Assembly (NCBI GenBank): GCA_021731585.1 | Contig: JAKFXB010000039.1 | Location: 1-34,517 of the forward strand | DNA length: 34,517 nucleotides | Direction: 5' to 3' | From: Alphaproteobacteria bacterium | GTDB lineage: Bacteria > Pseudomonadota > Alphaproteobacteria > UBA9655 | In this document: one piece after another, positions 8,002-16,267 of the stretch | Numbering within the stretch: the stretch's first letter is position 1 | Layout of the letters: each line of letters starts with the position of its first letter | Made by a program: the position numbers and the translations under genes | Notes under the pieces: generated by a model | Databases searched by the model: none | What the model was told of the DNA's origin: nothing | Seen by the model: only the letters and a program-made list of their open reading frames with translations

Positions 8002-9261
8002 CTACTTCTTCTTCAAAAGGCCATGTCTTTTTTTGCCGGCGGAAAATTTTAGAACGGATTCCTTTTCAAAGGTAGCTTCTTTTAGAACAAAGAGTTCATC
8101 GGAAATGGGAACATCATTCAGACGTGCGCCGCCTCCTTCAATCAGTCGGCGAGCCTCTCCCTTTGAGGCAGTTAGATTAAGGCGGCAGAAAAGCTCGAGA
8201 ATAGGAACGCCGGCCTTTAGCTCTTCTTCCGATAAAATCAAGGTAGGGAGAGAAGTGTCATCAAGGGACGCATTGGCAGTTTCAAAAAGTTTTTCAGCCG
8301 TTGCCCGAGCTTCTTTGACAGCCGATTCTCCATGAATAAAAGCCGTGGCGTGATCGGCTAAAATTTTCTTGGCTTCATTGATTTCTGCGCCCTCTAATTT
8401 TTCAAGGCGCTTGATTTCATCCAGAGGAAGGAGGGTGAAAAAGCGTAAGAAACGCCCCACATCCGCATCTTCCGTATTGCGCCAAAACTGCCAGTAATCA
8501 TAAGGGGAGAGAAGATCCCCATTGAGCCATATGGCGCCGCTGGCTGTCTTTCCCATCTTGCTGCCACTGGTGGTGGTAATAAGAGGCGTTGTTAAGCCAT
8601 AAACCGTTTTATGGGAAACTTTTCTTACCAACTCAACGCCATTGATAATATTGCCCCATTGGTCAGAGCCCCCAATTTCAAGGAGGCAATTGTATTTTTT
8701 GTTGAGTTCTAGAAAATCATAGGCTTGAAGAATCATGTAGTTAAATTCAAGGAAGGTCATAGGATGCTCACGATCAAGGCGCTGGCGTACGCTTTCAAAG
8801 GTGAGCATGCGATTGACCGTAAAATGGACTCCAAAATCCCGGAGAAAAGAAGGGTAATTTAAGGAATCAATCCAATCGGCATTATTTAAGAGGATGGCAT
8901 CCTTCGGGCCTTTTCCAAAGGAAAGGGTTCGCTTGAAGATGGTTGAGAGGCTTTCAATATTTTTTTGAATCTCTTGATCATCTAAAAGTTTTCGTGACTC
9001 ATCTTTTCCTGAAGGATCTCCAATTTTTGTTGTCCCCCCCCCCATCAAAACGAGCGGGCGGTGACCGGTTTGTTGAAGCCAATACAAAACCATAATTTGA
9101 ACAAGATTTCCCACATGAAAGCTGCGGGCTGTGGCATCAAAGCCAAGGTAGGCCGCGATAGATTCTTTGGCCATGAGGGCGTCAATGGCGTTTAAATCCG
9201 TGGATTGGTGAATAAAGCCGCGGTCTTCAAGAGTTTTTAAAAATTCAGATTTGAGAGGCAT
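8002..9261 (-). CDS. tyrS: Tyrosyl-tRNA synthetase
   Basis: TyrS activates tyrosine and loads it on tRNA-Tyr. The HIGH-like motif is HVGN (residues 49-52), the KMSKS-like loop is SKMGKT (234-239), and LEIGGSDQWGNI is the tyrosine/tRNA pocket text. The C-terminal 60 residues (ASKGEARRLIEGGGARLND) form an S4 RNA-binding domain. The 419-residue length is normal. The start overlaps phoU by 17 bases, making tyrS the last gene of the ispB-pst-phoU unit. A run of ten G (minus strand; C at 9034-9043) encodes the conserved Gly-Gly-Gly before TTKIGDPSGK, a slippage-prone tract in an essential gene. Confidence 0.97.
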   Translation of the reverse strand: MPLKSEFLKTLEDRGFIHQSTDLNAIDALMAKESIAAYLGFDATARSFHVGNLVQIMVLYWLQQTGHRPLVLMGGGTTKIGDPSGKDESRKLLDDQEIQKNIESLSTIFKRTLSFGKGPKDAILLNNADWIDSLNYPSFLRDFGVHFTVNRMLTFESVRQRLDREHPMTFLEFNYMILQAYDFLELNKKYNCLLEIGGSDQWGNIINGVELVRKVSHKTVYGLTTPLITTTSGSKMGKTASGAIWLNGDLLSPYDYWQFWRNTEDADVGRFLRFFTLLPLDEIKRLEKLEGAEINEAKKILADHATAFIHGESAVKEARATAEKLFETANASLDDTSLPTLILSEEELKAGVPILELFCRLNLTASKGEARRLIEGGGARLNDVPISDELFVLKEATFEKESVLKFSAGKKRHGLLKKK

Positions 9262-9934
9262 TTTTTAATACATCACTTTCTTGAAAAGGTTTTCCTGTGA
9301 TCATGGTATAGACCGCTTCCGCAATATTTTGGGACTGATCTCCAATGCGTTCAATGTTTTTTGCAGCGAATAACAGCTGGGTATAGGCACCTACATTTTT
9401 TGGATCGTCAATCATGGCCTCAAAAATCTTTTGAAGGTAAGCTTTATAATGCACATCGACTTCCTGATCCATATGCCAGACTGTAAGGGCAAGGTTAAGG
9501 TCAGAGGTTTCAAAAGCAATCAGCGCCGATTCAAACATTTGTTCTGGCATTTTGATTAGGGAGGGGAGCTCCTTAATTTCGGGAAAAGAGGGCATATCTT
9601 TTAAAGCTAAAGTAAATTTAGCAATGTTTGTGGCATAGTCAGCTATTCGTTCCACTTGGTTTGAAATTTTAAGAGAGGCTACAACGGTTCTTAAATCATA
9701 GGCTACTGGTTGACGAAGAGCTAGAATGCGAACGGCTAGTTCATCAACCTTGGTCTCAAGGAGATTAACTTCCCGATCGCGGGCAATCAGCTCTTGAGCG
9801 AGAGCCATATCAAACGCCATAACGGATTTAATAGCGTTATTGATTTGGGAAAGGGTCAGCTCACCCATATGCCCAATCAGGGCATGGAGGGCTTTAAGTT
9901 CATCATCATAGGCTTTAACAATGTGTTTGATCAT
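9245..9934 (-). CDS. phoU: Phosphate transport regulator PhoU
   Basis: PhoU binds metal clusters on a six-helix bundle and links the Pst transporter to PhoR/PhoB signalling and to limits on phosphate uptake. The 229-residue protein contains the two PhoU repeats. The first has [34 protein letters not shown] and then [16 protein letters not shown]; the second ends [22 protein letters not shown]. The E/D-x3-D metal-binding pattern is intact in both. It overlaps pstB by four bases (ATGA) and tyrS by 17. No phoB or phoR is in the window. The assignment is secure; its regulatory partner is not visible. Confidence 0.96.
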   Translation of the reverse strand: MIKHIVKAYDDELKALHALIGHMGELTLSQINNAIKSVMAFDMALAQELIARDREVNLLETKVDELAVRILALRQPVAYDLRTVVASLKISNQVERIADYATNIAKFTLALKDMPSFPEIKELPSLIKMPEQMFESALIAFETSDLNLALTVWHMDQEVDVHYKAYLQKIFEAMIDDPKNVGAYTQLLFAAKNIERIGDQSQNIAEAVYTMITGKPFQESDVLKNASQI

Positions 9935-10689
9935 CCGTAACGTCCTGTAATATATCCTTGTGTACGTTCGTCCTTAGGCATTGTAAACAGCTCTCCCGTC
10001 TCTCCCGCTTCCACAATGTGCCCACTGTGAAAGAAGGCGGTTTTCTGAGAAACGCGGGCCGCTTGTTGAAGATTATGGGTGACAATAACAATTGTAAATT
10101 TTTCCCGCAATTCGTCAATTAATTCTTCTATTTTTGCGGTCGCAATGGGGTCAAGAGCCGAGCAAGGCTCATCCATTAAAATGACTTCTGGACTGACAGC
10201 AATGGCCCTTGCAATACAAAGACGCTGTTGCTGTCCTCCAGAAAGACGGGTTGCCGGTTGCTGAAGGCGATCCTTAATTTCTTCCCAAAGGCCAGCCCGT
10301 GTGAGGCTGGTTTCAACAATATCATCAAGAGCACTTTTATTTTTAAAAAGTTTATGGATGCGGGGGCCATAGGCCACGTTTTCGTAAATGGAGCGCGGAA
10401 AGGGATTAGGCTTTTGAAAAACCATGCCCACATGAGACCTTAATTCGACAACATCCACTGATGGGGCATAAATATCTTTTCCATCTAATAAGACTTTTCC
10501 GTCAATATGAATGTTGGGAACACTATCATTCATGCGATTAAGGCAGCGTAAGAAGGAGCTTTTCCCGCACCCTGAAGGGCCGATGAGAGCCGTTGTTTGT
10601 AATTTGGGCAATCCCAAGCTGACCTTAAAAAGGGCCTGCTTATCGCCATAAAAGAGACTTAAATTTTTTACATCGATCTTAAAGGACAT
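9931..10689 (-). CDS. pstB: Phosphate ABC transporter ATP-binding protein
   Basis: PstB powers phosphate import through PstC/PstA. From ATG 10689 the protein has 252 residues, with Walker [10 protein letters not shown] (37-45), Q-loop [17 protein letters not shown], signature LSGGQQQRL, Walker B VILMDEP and H-loop IVIVTHN. These are diagnostic of PstB within ABC ATPases, especially FQKPNPFP. An upstream in-frame TTG at 10725 would add 12 residues inside pstA; ATG 10689 is preferred because [16 protein letters not shown] matches the family start. It overlaps pstA by 11 bases and phoU by four. Confidence 0.96.
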   Translation of the reverse strand: MSFKIDVKNLSLFYGDKQALFKVSLGLPKLQTTALIGPSGCGKSSFLRCLNRMNDSVPNIHIDGKVLLDGKDIYAPSVDVVELRSHVGMVFQKPNPFPRSIYENVAYGPRIHKLFKNKSALDDIVETSLTRAGLWEEIKDRLQQPATRLSGGQQQRLCIARAIAVSPEVILMDEPCSALDPIATAKIEELIDELREKFTIVIVTHNLQQAARVSQKTAFFHSGHIVEAGETGELFTMPKDERTQGYITGRYG

Positions 10690-11749
10690 TTTGCAACTCG
10701 AATTTTTTACGAATAGTGATAGCAATACTATTCAAGAGAACCAAGACAAAAAGCAACACAAGGATGGCGCCGGATGTGTTTTCAACAAAGCCCATCTCAG
10801 GACTTCGGGACCAATTAAAAATTTGAACAGGAAGAACGGTTGTAGGATCGAGAATTGACGAGGGGGGTGTTGCTATAAAGGCTACCATCCCAATCATCAA
10901 GAGAGGGGCTGTCTCTCCAAGGGCACGAGCAAGGCTTAAAATAATGCCCGTCACAATGCCGGGAAGGGCTGCAGGAATCACGTGGTGAAAAAGAACCTGA
11001 AGGGGCATGGCGCCGAGGCCCATGGCGGCTTCCTTAAGGGCATAGGGAACAGCCGCAAGAGACGCTCTGGTGGTCACAATAACCACTGGAAGGCTCATCA
11101 ATCCTAAGGTCAACCCGCCCACAAGGGCTGAAGGTCTTGGGAATCCCATAAAATGAATAAAAGCAACCAATCCCAAAAGACCAAAGAGGATGGAAGGCAC
11201 AGCCGCTAAATTATTAACGTTGGCTTCAATCAAGTGCACCAATCGATTTTTTGGGGCAAACTCTTCTAGATAAATGGCTGCTCCAATGCCTAGAGGAAAG
11301 GCAGTTAAAAAGGTGACGATAAGAGTTAACAGAGAGCCTAAGAGGCCTCCCCAAATGCCGGCAACCTCAGGCTCTCGTGAATCGGAATGGGTTAGAAAAG
11401 CGCCATTAAATGTAAGGCGAATTTGGTCATGGGCTTCAAGAGACTGGATGGTTTTTACCTGCTCTGGGGTCAGATTGCCGGTCTCATCGTTCTTATAATA
11501 CATATCCACTTCATCAGAGGCCGTCATCCATTTCTTCTCCTCATCTAGTGCATATTTGGCATGGGGATTTAAGAAATCTGAAGGGGCAGCCTTAGCCAAG
11601 ATCTCAGTTCTAAAAAACGCAGGGATGCCGGTGATAAGAATGTTACCGAAAATAGTGCCCAGGAAAAGAAGAGCAAGGCAGAGGCTGGCAAGCCCTAGGC
11701 TCTTAAAGTATTTCTCTCGGCGGTGGCGTTTTCTTAAGGTTTTTTTCAT
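10679..11749 (-). CDS. pstA: Phosphate ABC transporter permease PstA
   Basis: PstA forms half of the inner-membrane phosphate channel. The protein has 356 residues, longer than E. coli PstA (about 296). The extra length is a periplasmic segment of about 80 residues between helix 1 ([20 protein letters not shown]) and helix 2, which is usual in alphaproteobacterial PstA. The permease EAA-type loop is visible as [31 protein letters not shown], and [15 protein letters not shown] is a conserved PstA/PstC stretch. The start overlaps the stop of the small membrane gene at 11746-11982 by four bases, and the end overlaps pstB. Confidence 0.95.
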   Translation of the reverse strand: MKKTLRKRHRREKYFKSLGLASLCLALLFLGTIFGNILITGIPAFFRTEILAKAAPSDFLNPHAKYALDEEKKWMTASDEVDMYYKNDETGNLTPEQVKTIQSLEAHDQIRLTFNGAFLTHSDSREPEVAGIWGGLLGSLLTLIVTFLTAFPLGIGAAIYLEEFAPKNRLVHLIEANVNNLAAVPSILFGLLGLVAFIHFMGFPRPSALVGGLTLGLMSLPVVIVTTRASLAAVPYALKEAAMGLGAMPLQVLFHHVIPAALPGIVTGIILSLARALGETAPLLMIGMVAFIATPPSSILDPTTVLPVQIFNWSRSPEMGFVENTSGAILVLLFVLVLLNSIAITIRKKFELQNVL

Positions 11750-11982
11750 GTGAGCTTTCTAAAGATGAAATAAACCAGATTAAGTACGATCCCTATAATG
11801 AGGACAACGCCAGCTACCACGAGAAAGCCAAAGGCAAATAAAAGTCCAACTGCAATGAGAAGGGCAAGGATAAACCAGTGCTTCCAGGTGAAGCGTGGGG
11901 ATTTTTCTTCCCATTGCCAACTTTCCACCTCTATGTGGATATTTTCTTCCTCTTTCTTTTTGGGAACGGGTTTTTTAGCCAT
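11746..11982 (-). CDS. Small two-helix membrane protein inside the pst operon
   Basis: The 78-residue protein has a charged cytoplasmic start (MAKKPVPKKKEEENIH), a Trp-rich stretch (VESWQWEEKSPRFTWKHW), and about 40 hydrophobic residues with a central small-residue break, consistent with a membrane hairpin ending FRKLT. A perfect AGGAGG four bases before the ATG is embedded in the last codons of pstC (an Arg-Arg AGG AGG pair). The frame overlaps pstC by eight bases and pstA by four (ATGA), so translation of pstC, this gene and pstA is coupled. I do not recognise a family, and standard pst operons have no such gene. A role as an accessory subunit or assembly factor of PstCA is inference from position only. 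Confidence 0.8.
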   Translation of the reverse strand: MAKKPVPKKKEEENIHIEVESWQWEEKSPRFTWKHWFILALLIAVGLLFAFGFLVVAGVVLIIGIVLNLVYFIFRKLT

Positions 11983-12880
11983 AAATCCTCCTATGACGTT
12001 TGACGCCCTGTAGGGCCAGTATATTCAAGAAAAAGGTTAAAATAAACAAAACAAATCCCAGCCCAAAGGCGGCCAGGGTTTTGGCATTGTCAAATTCCTG
12101 ATCACCGGTCAAAAGACTAACTATTTGGACTGTCACGGTTGTGACTGCTTCCAAAGGATTAAACGTAAGATTGGCGGCAAGGCCTGCGGCCATGACCACA
12201 ATCATTGTCTCGCCAATGGCTCGGGAGAGGGAGAGAAGAAAAGCCGCCATAATGCTGGGGAAGGCAGCAGGAAGAAGAACGCGTATGATTGTCTCTGAGG
12301 CTGTGGCGCCAAGGCCGATTGAGCATTCCCGCAAGCTGTTCGGAAGGCGGTGAAGAGCATCCTCGCACAGAGACGACATATAGGGGAGAACCATAATCCC
12401 CATGACGATCCCTGCGCTGAGGGCGCTTTCCGTTGAAAGGGAAAGGTGAAATACTTCCCCGACACGGCGCAAAAAAGGGGCAAGGGTTGTGATGGCAAAA
12501 AAACCATAAACGAGGGTGGGAATCCCTGCTAAGGTTTCCAGAACTGGCTTGAAAATGTTGCGCATTCTGGGAGTGGCATACTCAGATAAATAGATTGCTA
12601 CCATAAGGCCGCACGGAAGGCCCACCGCCATGGCAATAAGGGTGATTAAAATGGTTCCCGTAAAAAGAGGCACAGCGCCAAAACCTACATCTTCTCCAGA
12701 AGGAAGGGTATGGGGCGCCCAGGTCAAGCCAAAGAGAAAATCAATGATGGAAACGCGGGCAAAAAAACGTAAAGCTTCTCCAAGAAGAGTGACGCCAATG
12801 CCAATGGAGATCACAACGGCGCTAAGGGCACAAAGGAAGAAGAAAAAGCGGACAGTTTTTTCAAGCCAAAGAGATCTCAT
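11975..12880 (-). CDS. pstC: Phosphate ABC transporter permease PstC
   Basis: PstC pairs with PstA in the inner membrane. The 301-residue protein has six predicted helices, beginning with FFFLCALSAVVISIGIGVTLLGEA. Family text includes FLFGLTWAP near residue 50, AIYLSEYATPRMRN, LETLAGIPTLVYGFFA, and the cytoplasmic coupling loop LRECSIGLGATASETIIRVLLPAAFPSIMAA followed by SRAIGETMIVVMAAG. The ATG overlaps the extended pstS stop (ATGA), with AAGGA upstream. The last codons carry the Shine-Dalgarno of the next small gene. It is full length without breaks. Confidence 0.96.
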   Translation of the reverse strand: MRSLWLEKTVRFFFFLCALSAVVISIGIGVTLLGEALRFFARVSIIDFLFGLTWAPHTLPSGEDVGFGAVPLFTGTILITLIAMAVGLPCGLMVAIYLSEYATPRMRNIFKPVLETLAGIPTLVYGFFAITTLAPFLRRVGEVFHLSLSTESALSAGIVMGIMVLPYMSSLCEDALHRLPNSLRECSIGLGATASETIIRVLLPAAFPSIMAAFLLSLSRAIGETMIVVMAAGLAANLTFNPLEAVTTVTVQIVSLLTGDQEFDNAKTLAAFGLGFVLFILTFFLNILALQGVKRHRRIYG

Positions 12881-13992
12881 ATAAGATTCCTTGTTTGGGA
12901 GGATGTTTTGTCCCAGATCCTGAGCTCGTCACTTCGTGACTCCTCAGGATGACAACTCTTTATATTTAAATATAAAAACGGTGTCATCCTGAGACCTTGA
13001 GCGTAGCGAAAGGGACTCAGGATCTCTTTTAAAAAAATGTTATTAGAACTTACCTGTAAAAGCCCGCGGGCGCGTTCATGAGTTTCCTTTTGTTCGGGAA
13101 GAGGGATCAACCCTTTTTTCTGAAGATAACCTGTCTCTCCCACCGCATCAGGAGAGGTAAATTCCATGACATAAAGAGCACGGTTGGCATGGTGAGAAAT
13201 GTCATTAAGTTTGATATACAAATAAAGGGGACGACTGAGGGGATAAACCCCGCCTTGAATACTGGAGAAGGACGGCGTTATTCCCTCAACAGGTAACGCT
13301 AAAAGGCGGTTTTTATTTTTTTCATAAAAGCTAAAGGTAATAATGCCAACCGTATCAGGTGCATTTAAAACTTTTTGAATGATTAAATTCTCATTGGCCG
13401 GGGCCTCGATGTACACGCCATCATGCCTCAAGGATAATCCACAAGGCCCCTTAATTTTTTCAGTGAGAACGTCATAAGTTCCAGAAGCGGGAGCTGGCCC
13501 AAAAATGTGGAGAGCAACTGCCGGGAAAAAGGGTTGAATTTGGTTCCAAGTTTGGTTGGGGTTTTTTTGACAGAGAGAATCCATAGGAAGATCTTCAGCA
13601 ATTGCTTTTCTCAAATCCCCAAGGGTTAGGGAAAAATCCTGCGATCCCTTGCGCTTAATGAGAACAAGGCCATCTTGTCCAATTTTAAATTCCTGAAACT
13701 GTACGCCTTGTTGGGCGCAATTTTTCTTTTCACCCTCCGTAAAAGGACGGGAGGTGATGGCACCATCAGGGCCTTTTTGACTTTCACAAAAAAGCTTAAT
13801 TCCAGCCCCTGTGCCAATACTTTCAATTATGGGCGCAGGTTCTTGGGTTTTATAGTGAAAATGCTCAGCAACGACTGTTGCAAAAGGAAAAACAGCGGAA
13901 GAGCCAACAATGCGTAATGGAGGTGCGGCTTGGGCAAAATGGCTTCCCATACAGAGAATAAAACACAGAAAGACTCCTCCCCTTTTACCCAT
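12877..13992 (-). CDS. pstS: Periplasmic phosphate-binding protein with repeat-derived tail
   Basis: PstS captures periplasmic phosphate for the PstCAB channel. ATG 13992 is chosen because AGGA precedes it, a signal peptide follows at once (MGKRGGVFLCFILCMGSHFAQA), and an earlier in-frame ATG at 14082 would lie inside ispB. Phosphate-pocket text includes RIVGSSAVFPFA, SIGTGAGIKLFC, DGAITSRPF and PASGTYDVL. Family homology ends near MEFTSPDAVGETGYLQKKGLIPL and ERARGLL, about 318 residues from this start. A further ~53 residues (IFLKEILSPF to the end, bases 12880-13038) are translated from a palindromic repeat and are not PstS-like. The frame still ends in an ATGA overlap with pstC. Confidence 0.93.
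   Translation of the reverse strand: MGKRGGVFLCFILCMGSHFAQAAPPLRIVGSSAVFPFATVVAEHFHYKTQEPAPIIESIGTGAGIKLFCESQKGPDGAITSRPFTEGEKKNCAQQGVQFQEFKIGQDGLVLIKRKGSQDFSLTLGDLRKAIAEDLPMDSLCQKNPNQTWNQIQPFFPAVALHIFGPAPASGTYDVLTEKIKGPCGLSLRHDGVYIEAPANENLIIQKVLNAPDTVGIITFSFYEKNKNRLLALPVEGITPSFSSIQGGVYPLSRPLYLYIKLNDISHHANRALYVMEFTSPDAVGETGYLQKKGLIPLPEQKETHERARGLLQVSSNNIFLKEILSPFRYAQGLRMTPFLYLNIKSCHPEESRSDELRIWDKTSSQTRNLI
12911..13027. repeat. Palindromic repeat element in the pstS 3' end
   Basis: Two hairpins share the same outer arms. The first is ATCCTGAG (12917-12924) with CTCAGGAT (12943-12950), enclosing GTCAC/GTGAC. The second is ATCCTGAG (12986-12993) with CTCAGGAT (13016-13023). The inner arms pair with each other as CTCAGGATGACA (12943-12954) and TGTCATCCTGAG (12982-12993), across a spacer holding the perfect palindrome TATATTTAAATATA (12961-12974). 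Translated on the minus strand it gives FRYAQGLRMT and CHPEESRSDEL, text I recall from dispersed palindromic repeats in several intracellular bacteria. It resembles the in-gene palindromic elements of Rickettsia in behaviour. No second copy is in this window. Confidence 0.8.
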
Positions 13993-14000
13993 AAACGTTC

Positions 14001-15005
14001 CTACATTTCCCGATGGAGAGAAAAATGGGCCAACTCTTCCAAAGCGGACTTCAGGGGAGAGGGAGGAAACTTGGTCAGACATGCAAGAGCCTCTTCCACG
14101 TAAATTGCAGCCTTTTGCTTGGACTCAATCAAGGCATTGGATTCATTTAAGAGAGAGAGCGCCTTTTGAAGGTCATTGTCATCTCGGGTTTCTTTTGCCA
14201 GTATATCTTCCCAAAAAGAGGCTTCACTCCCCTTTTGATAGGCAAGTATGAGAGGCAACGTGACTTTCCCTTCACGGAAATCATCTCCAATGGTCTTTCC
14301 CAGCTGCCCTTGGTTTGCTGTATAATCAAGGATGTCATCCATCAATTGAAAAGCAATGCCAAGAGCTCTACCAAATTGCGCAAGAGCCTTTCTCTGCTCA
14401 TCGGGCGCTTTTGCAACCACAGCGCCCACTTCTGTGGCTGCTGAGAAAAGACGGGCTGTTTTTGATTCAATTATTTTAAGATAAGTTTCTTGAGTCAGCT
14501 CTAGAGAATGACTCATGCTTAATTGTAAAACCTCGCCTTCAGCAATGGCTGAGGAAGCCTTGGATAAAATATCAAGGACTTCCAAGGATCCATCAGCTAC
14601 CATTAGCTCAAAAGCTCTGCTAAAAAGAAAATCACCTACCAGAACGCTAGCCTTATTATTCCATAAGGAATTCGCTGTTTGTCGGCCGCGTCTGAGAGTG
14701 CTTTCATCCACCACATCATCGTGAAGAAGAGTCGCCGTGTGGATAAATTCAACACATGCCGCAAGATGAATGTGGCGATCGCCTTTGTATCCGCAAAGCT
14801 CCGCCGAAGCGATGGTGAGAAGGGGCCGCAGACGCTTCCCCCCAAGAGAGATCAAATACCCTGCAATTTGAGGGATAAGCGCCACAGGGCTCTCCATTTT
14901 TTGAAGGAGGCAAGTATTCACTGCACTGAGTTGGTTTTGCAAAAAACAAAGTAGAGGCTCAAATCCAGAGGAGGGAGTCAGAGAAGGTTTGAGCGAGGGG
15001 TGCAT
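14001..15005 (-). CDS. ispB: Polyprenyl (octaprenyl-type) diphosphate synthase
   Basis: This trans-prenyltransferase extends farnesyl diphosphate with isopentenyl diphosphate to make the ubiquinone side chain. Both aspartate-rich Mg-binding motifs are intact: LLHDDVVDE (Asp96, Asp97, Asp100) and FQLMDDILDY (Asp223, Asp224, Asp227). GGKRLRP (55-61) and RRGRQTAN are substrate-binding text. The 334-residue length is typical of IspB/SdsA; the exact chain length cannot be read safely. The gene heads a minus-strand unit: its TAG stop overlaps the ribosome binding site of pstS, eight bases before the pstS ATG. It diverges by 56 bases from a UbiH-family hydroxylase, which fits a shared ubiquinone role. 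Confidence 0.93.
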   Translation of the reverse strand: MHPSLKPSLTPSSGFEPLLCFLQNQLSAVNTCLLQKMESPVALIPQIAGYLISLGGKRLRPLLTIASAELCGYKGDRHIHLAACVEFIHTATLLHDDVVDESTLRRGRQTANSLWNNKASVLVGDFLFSRAFELMVADGSLEVLDILSKASSAIAEGEVLQLSMSHSLELTQETYLKIIESKTARLFSAATEVGAVVAKAPDEQRKALAQFGRALGIAFQLMDDILDYTANQGQLGKTIGDDFREGKVTLPLILAYQKGSEASFWEDILAKETRDDNDLQKALSLLNESNALIESKQKAAIYVEEALACLTKFPPSPLKSALEELAHFSLHREM

Positions 15006-15061
15006 GTGGTTTTTTTCCTATCTTGCTTTTCAGCCCTAATCTACCCTAAATTGGGGTTAAG

Positions 15062-16267
15062 ATGCCAGTCTTAAAGAAAAGAAAACTTATGACAAATGTC
15101 ACCATTGTTGGAGGAGGCCTTACGGGCGGCACATTAGCTTATGCCCTAGCTCAAAAAGGGTTGAGGGTTGCCCTTATTGATCAAATTGACCCGAAGGCTC
15201 CGCTTATTTCCGATGGTCGGTCCTTTGCTCTTTCTCGCAGTTCTTACAATATTTTTTCTAAACTTGGTATGTGGCCTGAGGCGGCAACACCTATTATGTC
15301 CATTCATACTTCCGATGGAGTGCTGCCCCGGTGGGTGGATTATGAGGCTCAAGATGTTAAGGGACAGCCTTTGGGGTATGTTGTGGATAGCGCGCTTTTA
15401 AAGAAGAATATCTCTGAAAAAGTTCTCTCTTCCAAGAATATCAAGCTTTATGCTCCTCAGTGTGTTGTGTCCTTTAAGAGAGAAGGAGTTATGACATACG
15501 TGGAAACAGAGATGGGGGAGCGTATTGAAAGTCCTCTTTGCATTGCGGCCGATGGGAAATCTTCAGCCCTGCGAAAATGGGCGGATATCCCCCTGACCCG
15601 TTGGGCCTATGATCAGGTTGCCATTGTGTGCAATATGACCCATAGCCGACCTCATAATTATCGAGGGTTCGAACACTTTTTGCCCTCAGGCCCCTTAGCT
15701 TTTGTACCGCGTTCGGGTAATGAATCGGGCCTTGTGTGGTCCATTGAGGAAGACAAAGCAAAGGTTTTACTTTCACTGTCGGACGCTGCCTTTACAGAGG
15801 AAGTTCAAGCAGCTTTTGGGGGAGCTTTAGGAAAATTGAAGTTTTCAAGTCAGCGGTTCTCATATCCCTTGGGAGTCTGTTTGCCAAGGCGTCTGATTGA
15901 TACGCGCCTTGCTCTTGTGGGGGATGCAGCCCATACATTTCATCCTGTTGCAGGGCAAGGTTTAAATGTCGGCCTTCGTGATGTTGCGACCCTTGTGGAT
16001 GTCCTTACAGAGGCTTTTTCTTTAGGACTGGATCTGGGATCACAAACAATTTTGAAGCAATACCAAAAACAAAGGCGGCTTGATATTTACTTTATGGCTC
16101 TTTTGATGGATGGTTTTGTGCGCGTTTTTTCCACCAAAAGTCGCTCTATCGCACGTATCCGCTCTCTTGGTTTTGGAGTGGTTAAAAACATCCCTTCCTT
16201 GAAAAAATTTATGATTCGCCATGCCATGGGAAGCACGGGGCGTGTTCCCTATTTGGCTCGAGACTGA
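15062..16267 (+). CDS. ubiH: UbiH/UbiF/VisC-family FAD-dependent quinone-ring hydroxylase
   Basis: The 401-residue flavoprotein monooxygenase probably hydroxylates the ubiquinone precursor ring. The Rossmann FAD motif VTIVGGGLTGGTLAYALA is near residues 13-30, a DG-type motif is CIAADGKSSALRKWA, and the second FAD motif is RLALVGDAAHTFHPVAGQGLN (about 281-301). This last text, with HPVAGQGLNLG-like wording, marks the UbiH family. The start could be ATG 15062 or ATG 15089 (MTNVTIVGGG); the second brings the FAD motif nearer the N-terminus as usual. Which ring position it acts on (UbiH, UbiF, UbiI or UbiL) cannot be fixed. The gene ends 19 bases inside the convergent ccmF-ccmH frame. Confidence 0.85.
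   Translation: MPVLKKRKLMTNVTIVGGGLTGGTLAYALAQKGLRVALIDQIDPKAPLISDGRSFALSRSSYNIFSKLGMWPEAATPIMSIHTSDGVLPRWVDYEAQDVKGQPLGYVVDSALLKKNISEKVLSSKNIKLYAPQCVVSFKREGVMTYVETEMGERIESPLCIAADGKSSALRKWADIPLTRWAYDQVAIVCNMTHSRPHNYRGFEHFLPSGPLAFVPRSGNESGLVWSIEEDKAKVLLSLSDAAFTEEVQAAFGGALGKLKFSSQRFSYPLGVCLPRRLIDTRLALVGDAAHTFHPVAGQGLNVGLRDVATLVDVLTEAFSLGLDLGSQTILKQYQKQRRLDIYFMALLMDGFVRVFSTKSRSIARIRSLGFGVVKNIPSLKKFMIRHAMGSTGRVPYLARD

Noticed and set aside
7990-8003. AGAGAA-GT-TTCTCT palindrome between the PIN toxin and tyrS stops as a bidirectional terminator
   Set aside because: The stem leaves a two-base loop, is AT-rich and lacks a T-run on either side.
10689-10725. Longer pstB start (TTG at 10725)
   Set aside because: The extra residues lie inside pstA and lack family similarity; ATG 10689 gives the usual PstB N-terminus.
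12141-12507. Long open frames antisense to or shifted against pstC and other core genes
   Set aside because: They are shadows of well-identified genes, with low-complexity Arg/Ala/Pro text and no ribosome binding sites.
13993-14082. Longer pstS start (ATG at 14082) inside ispB
   Set aside because: It would place 30 residues before a clear signal peptide, whereas ATG 13992 has its own AGGA site.
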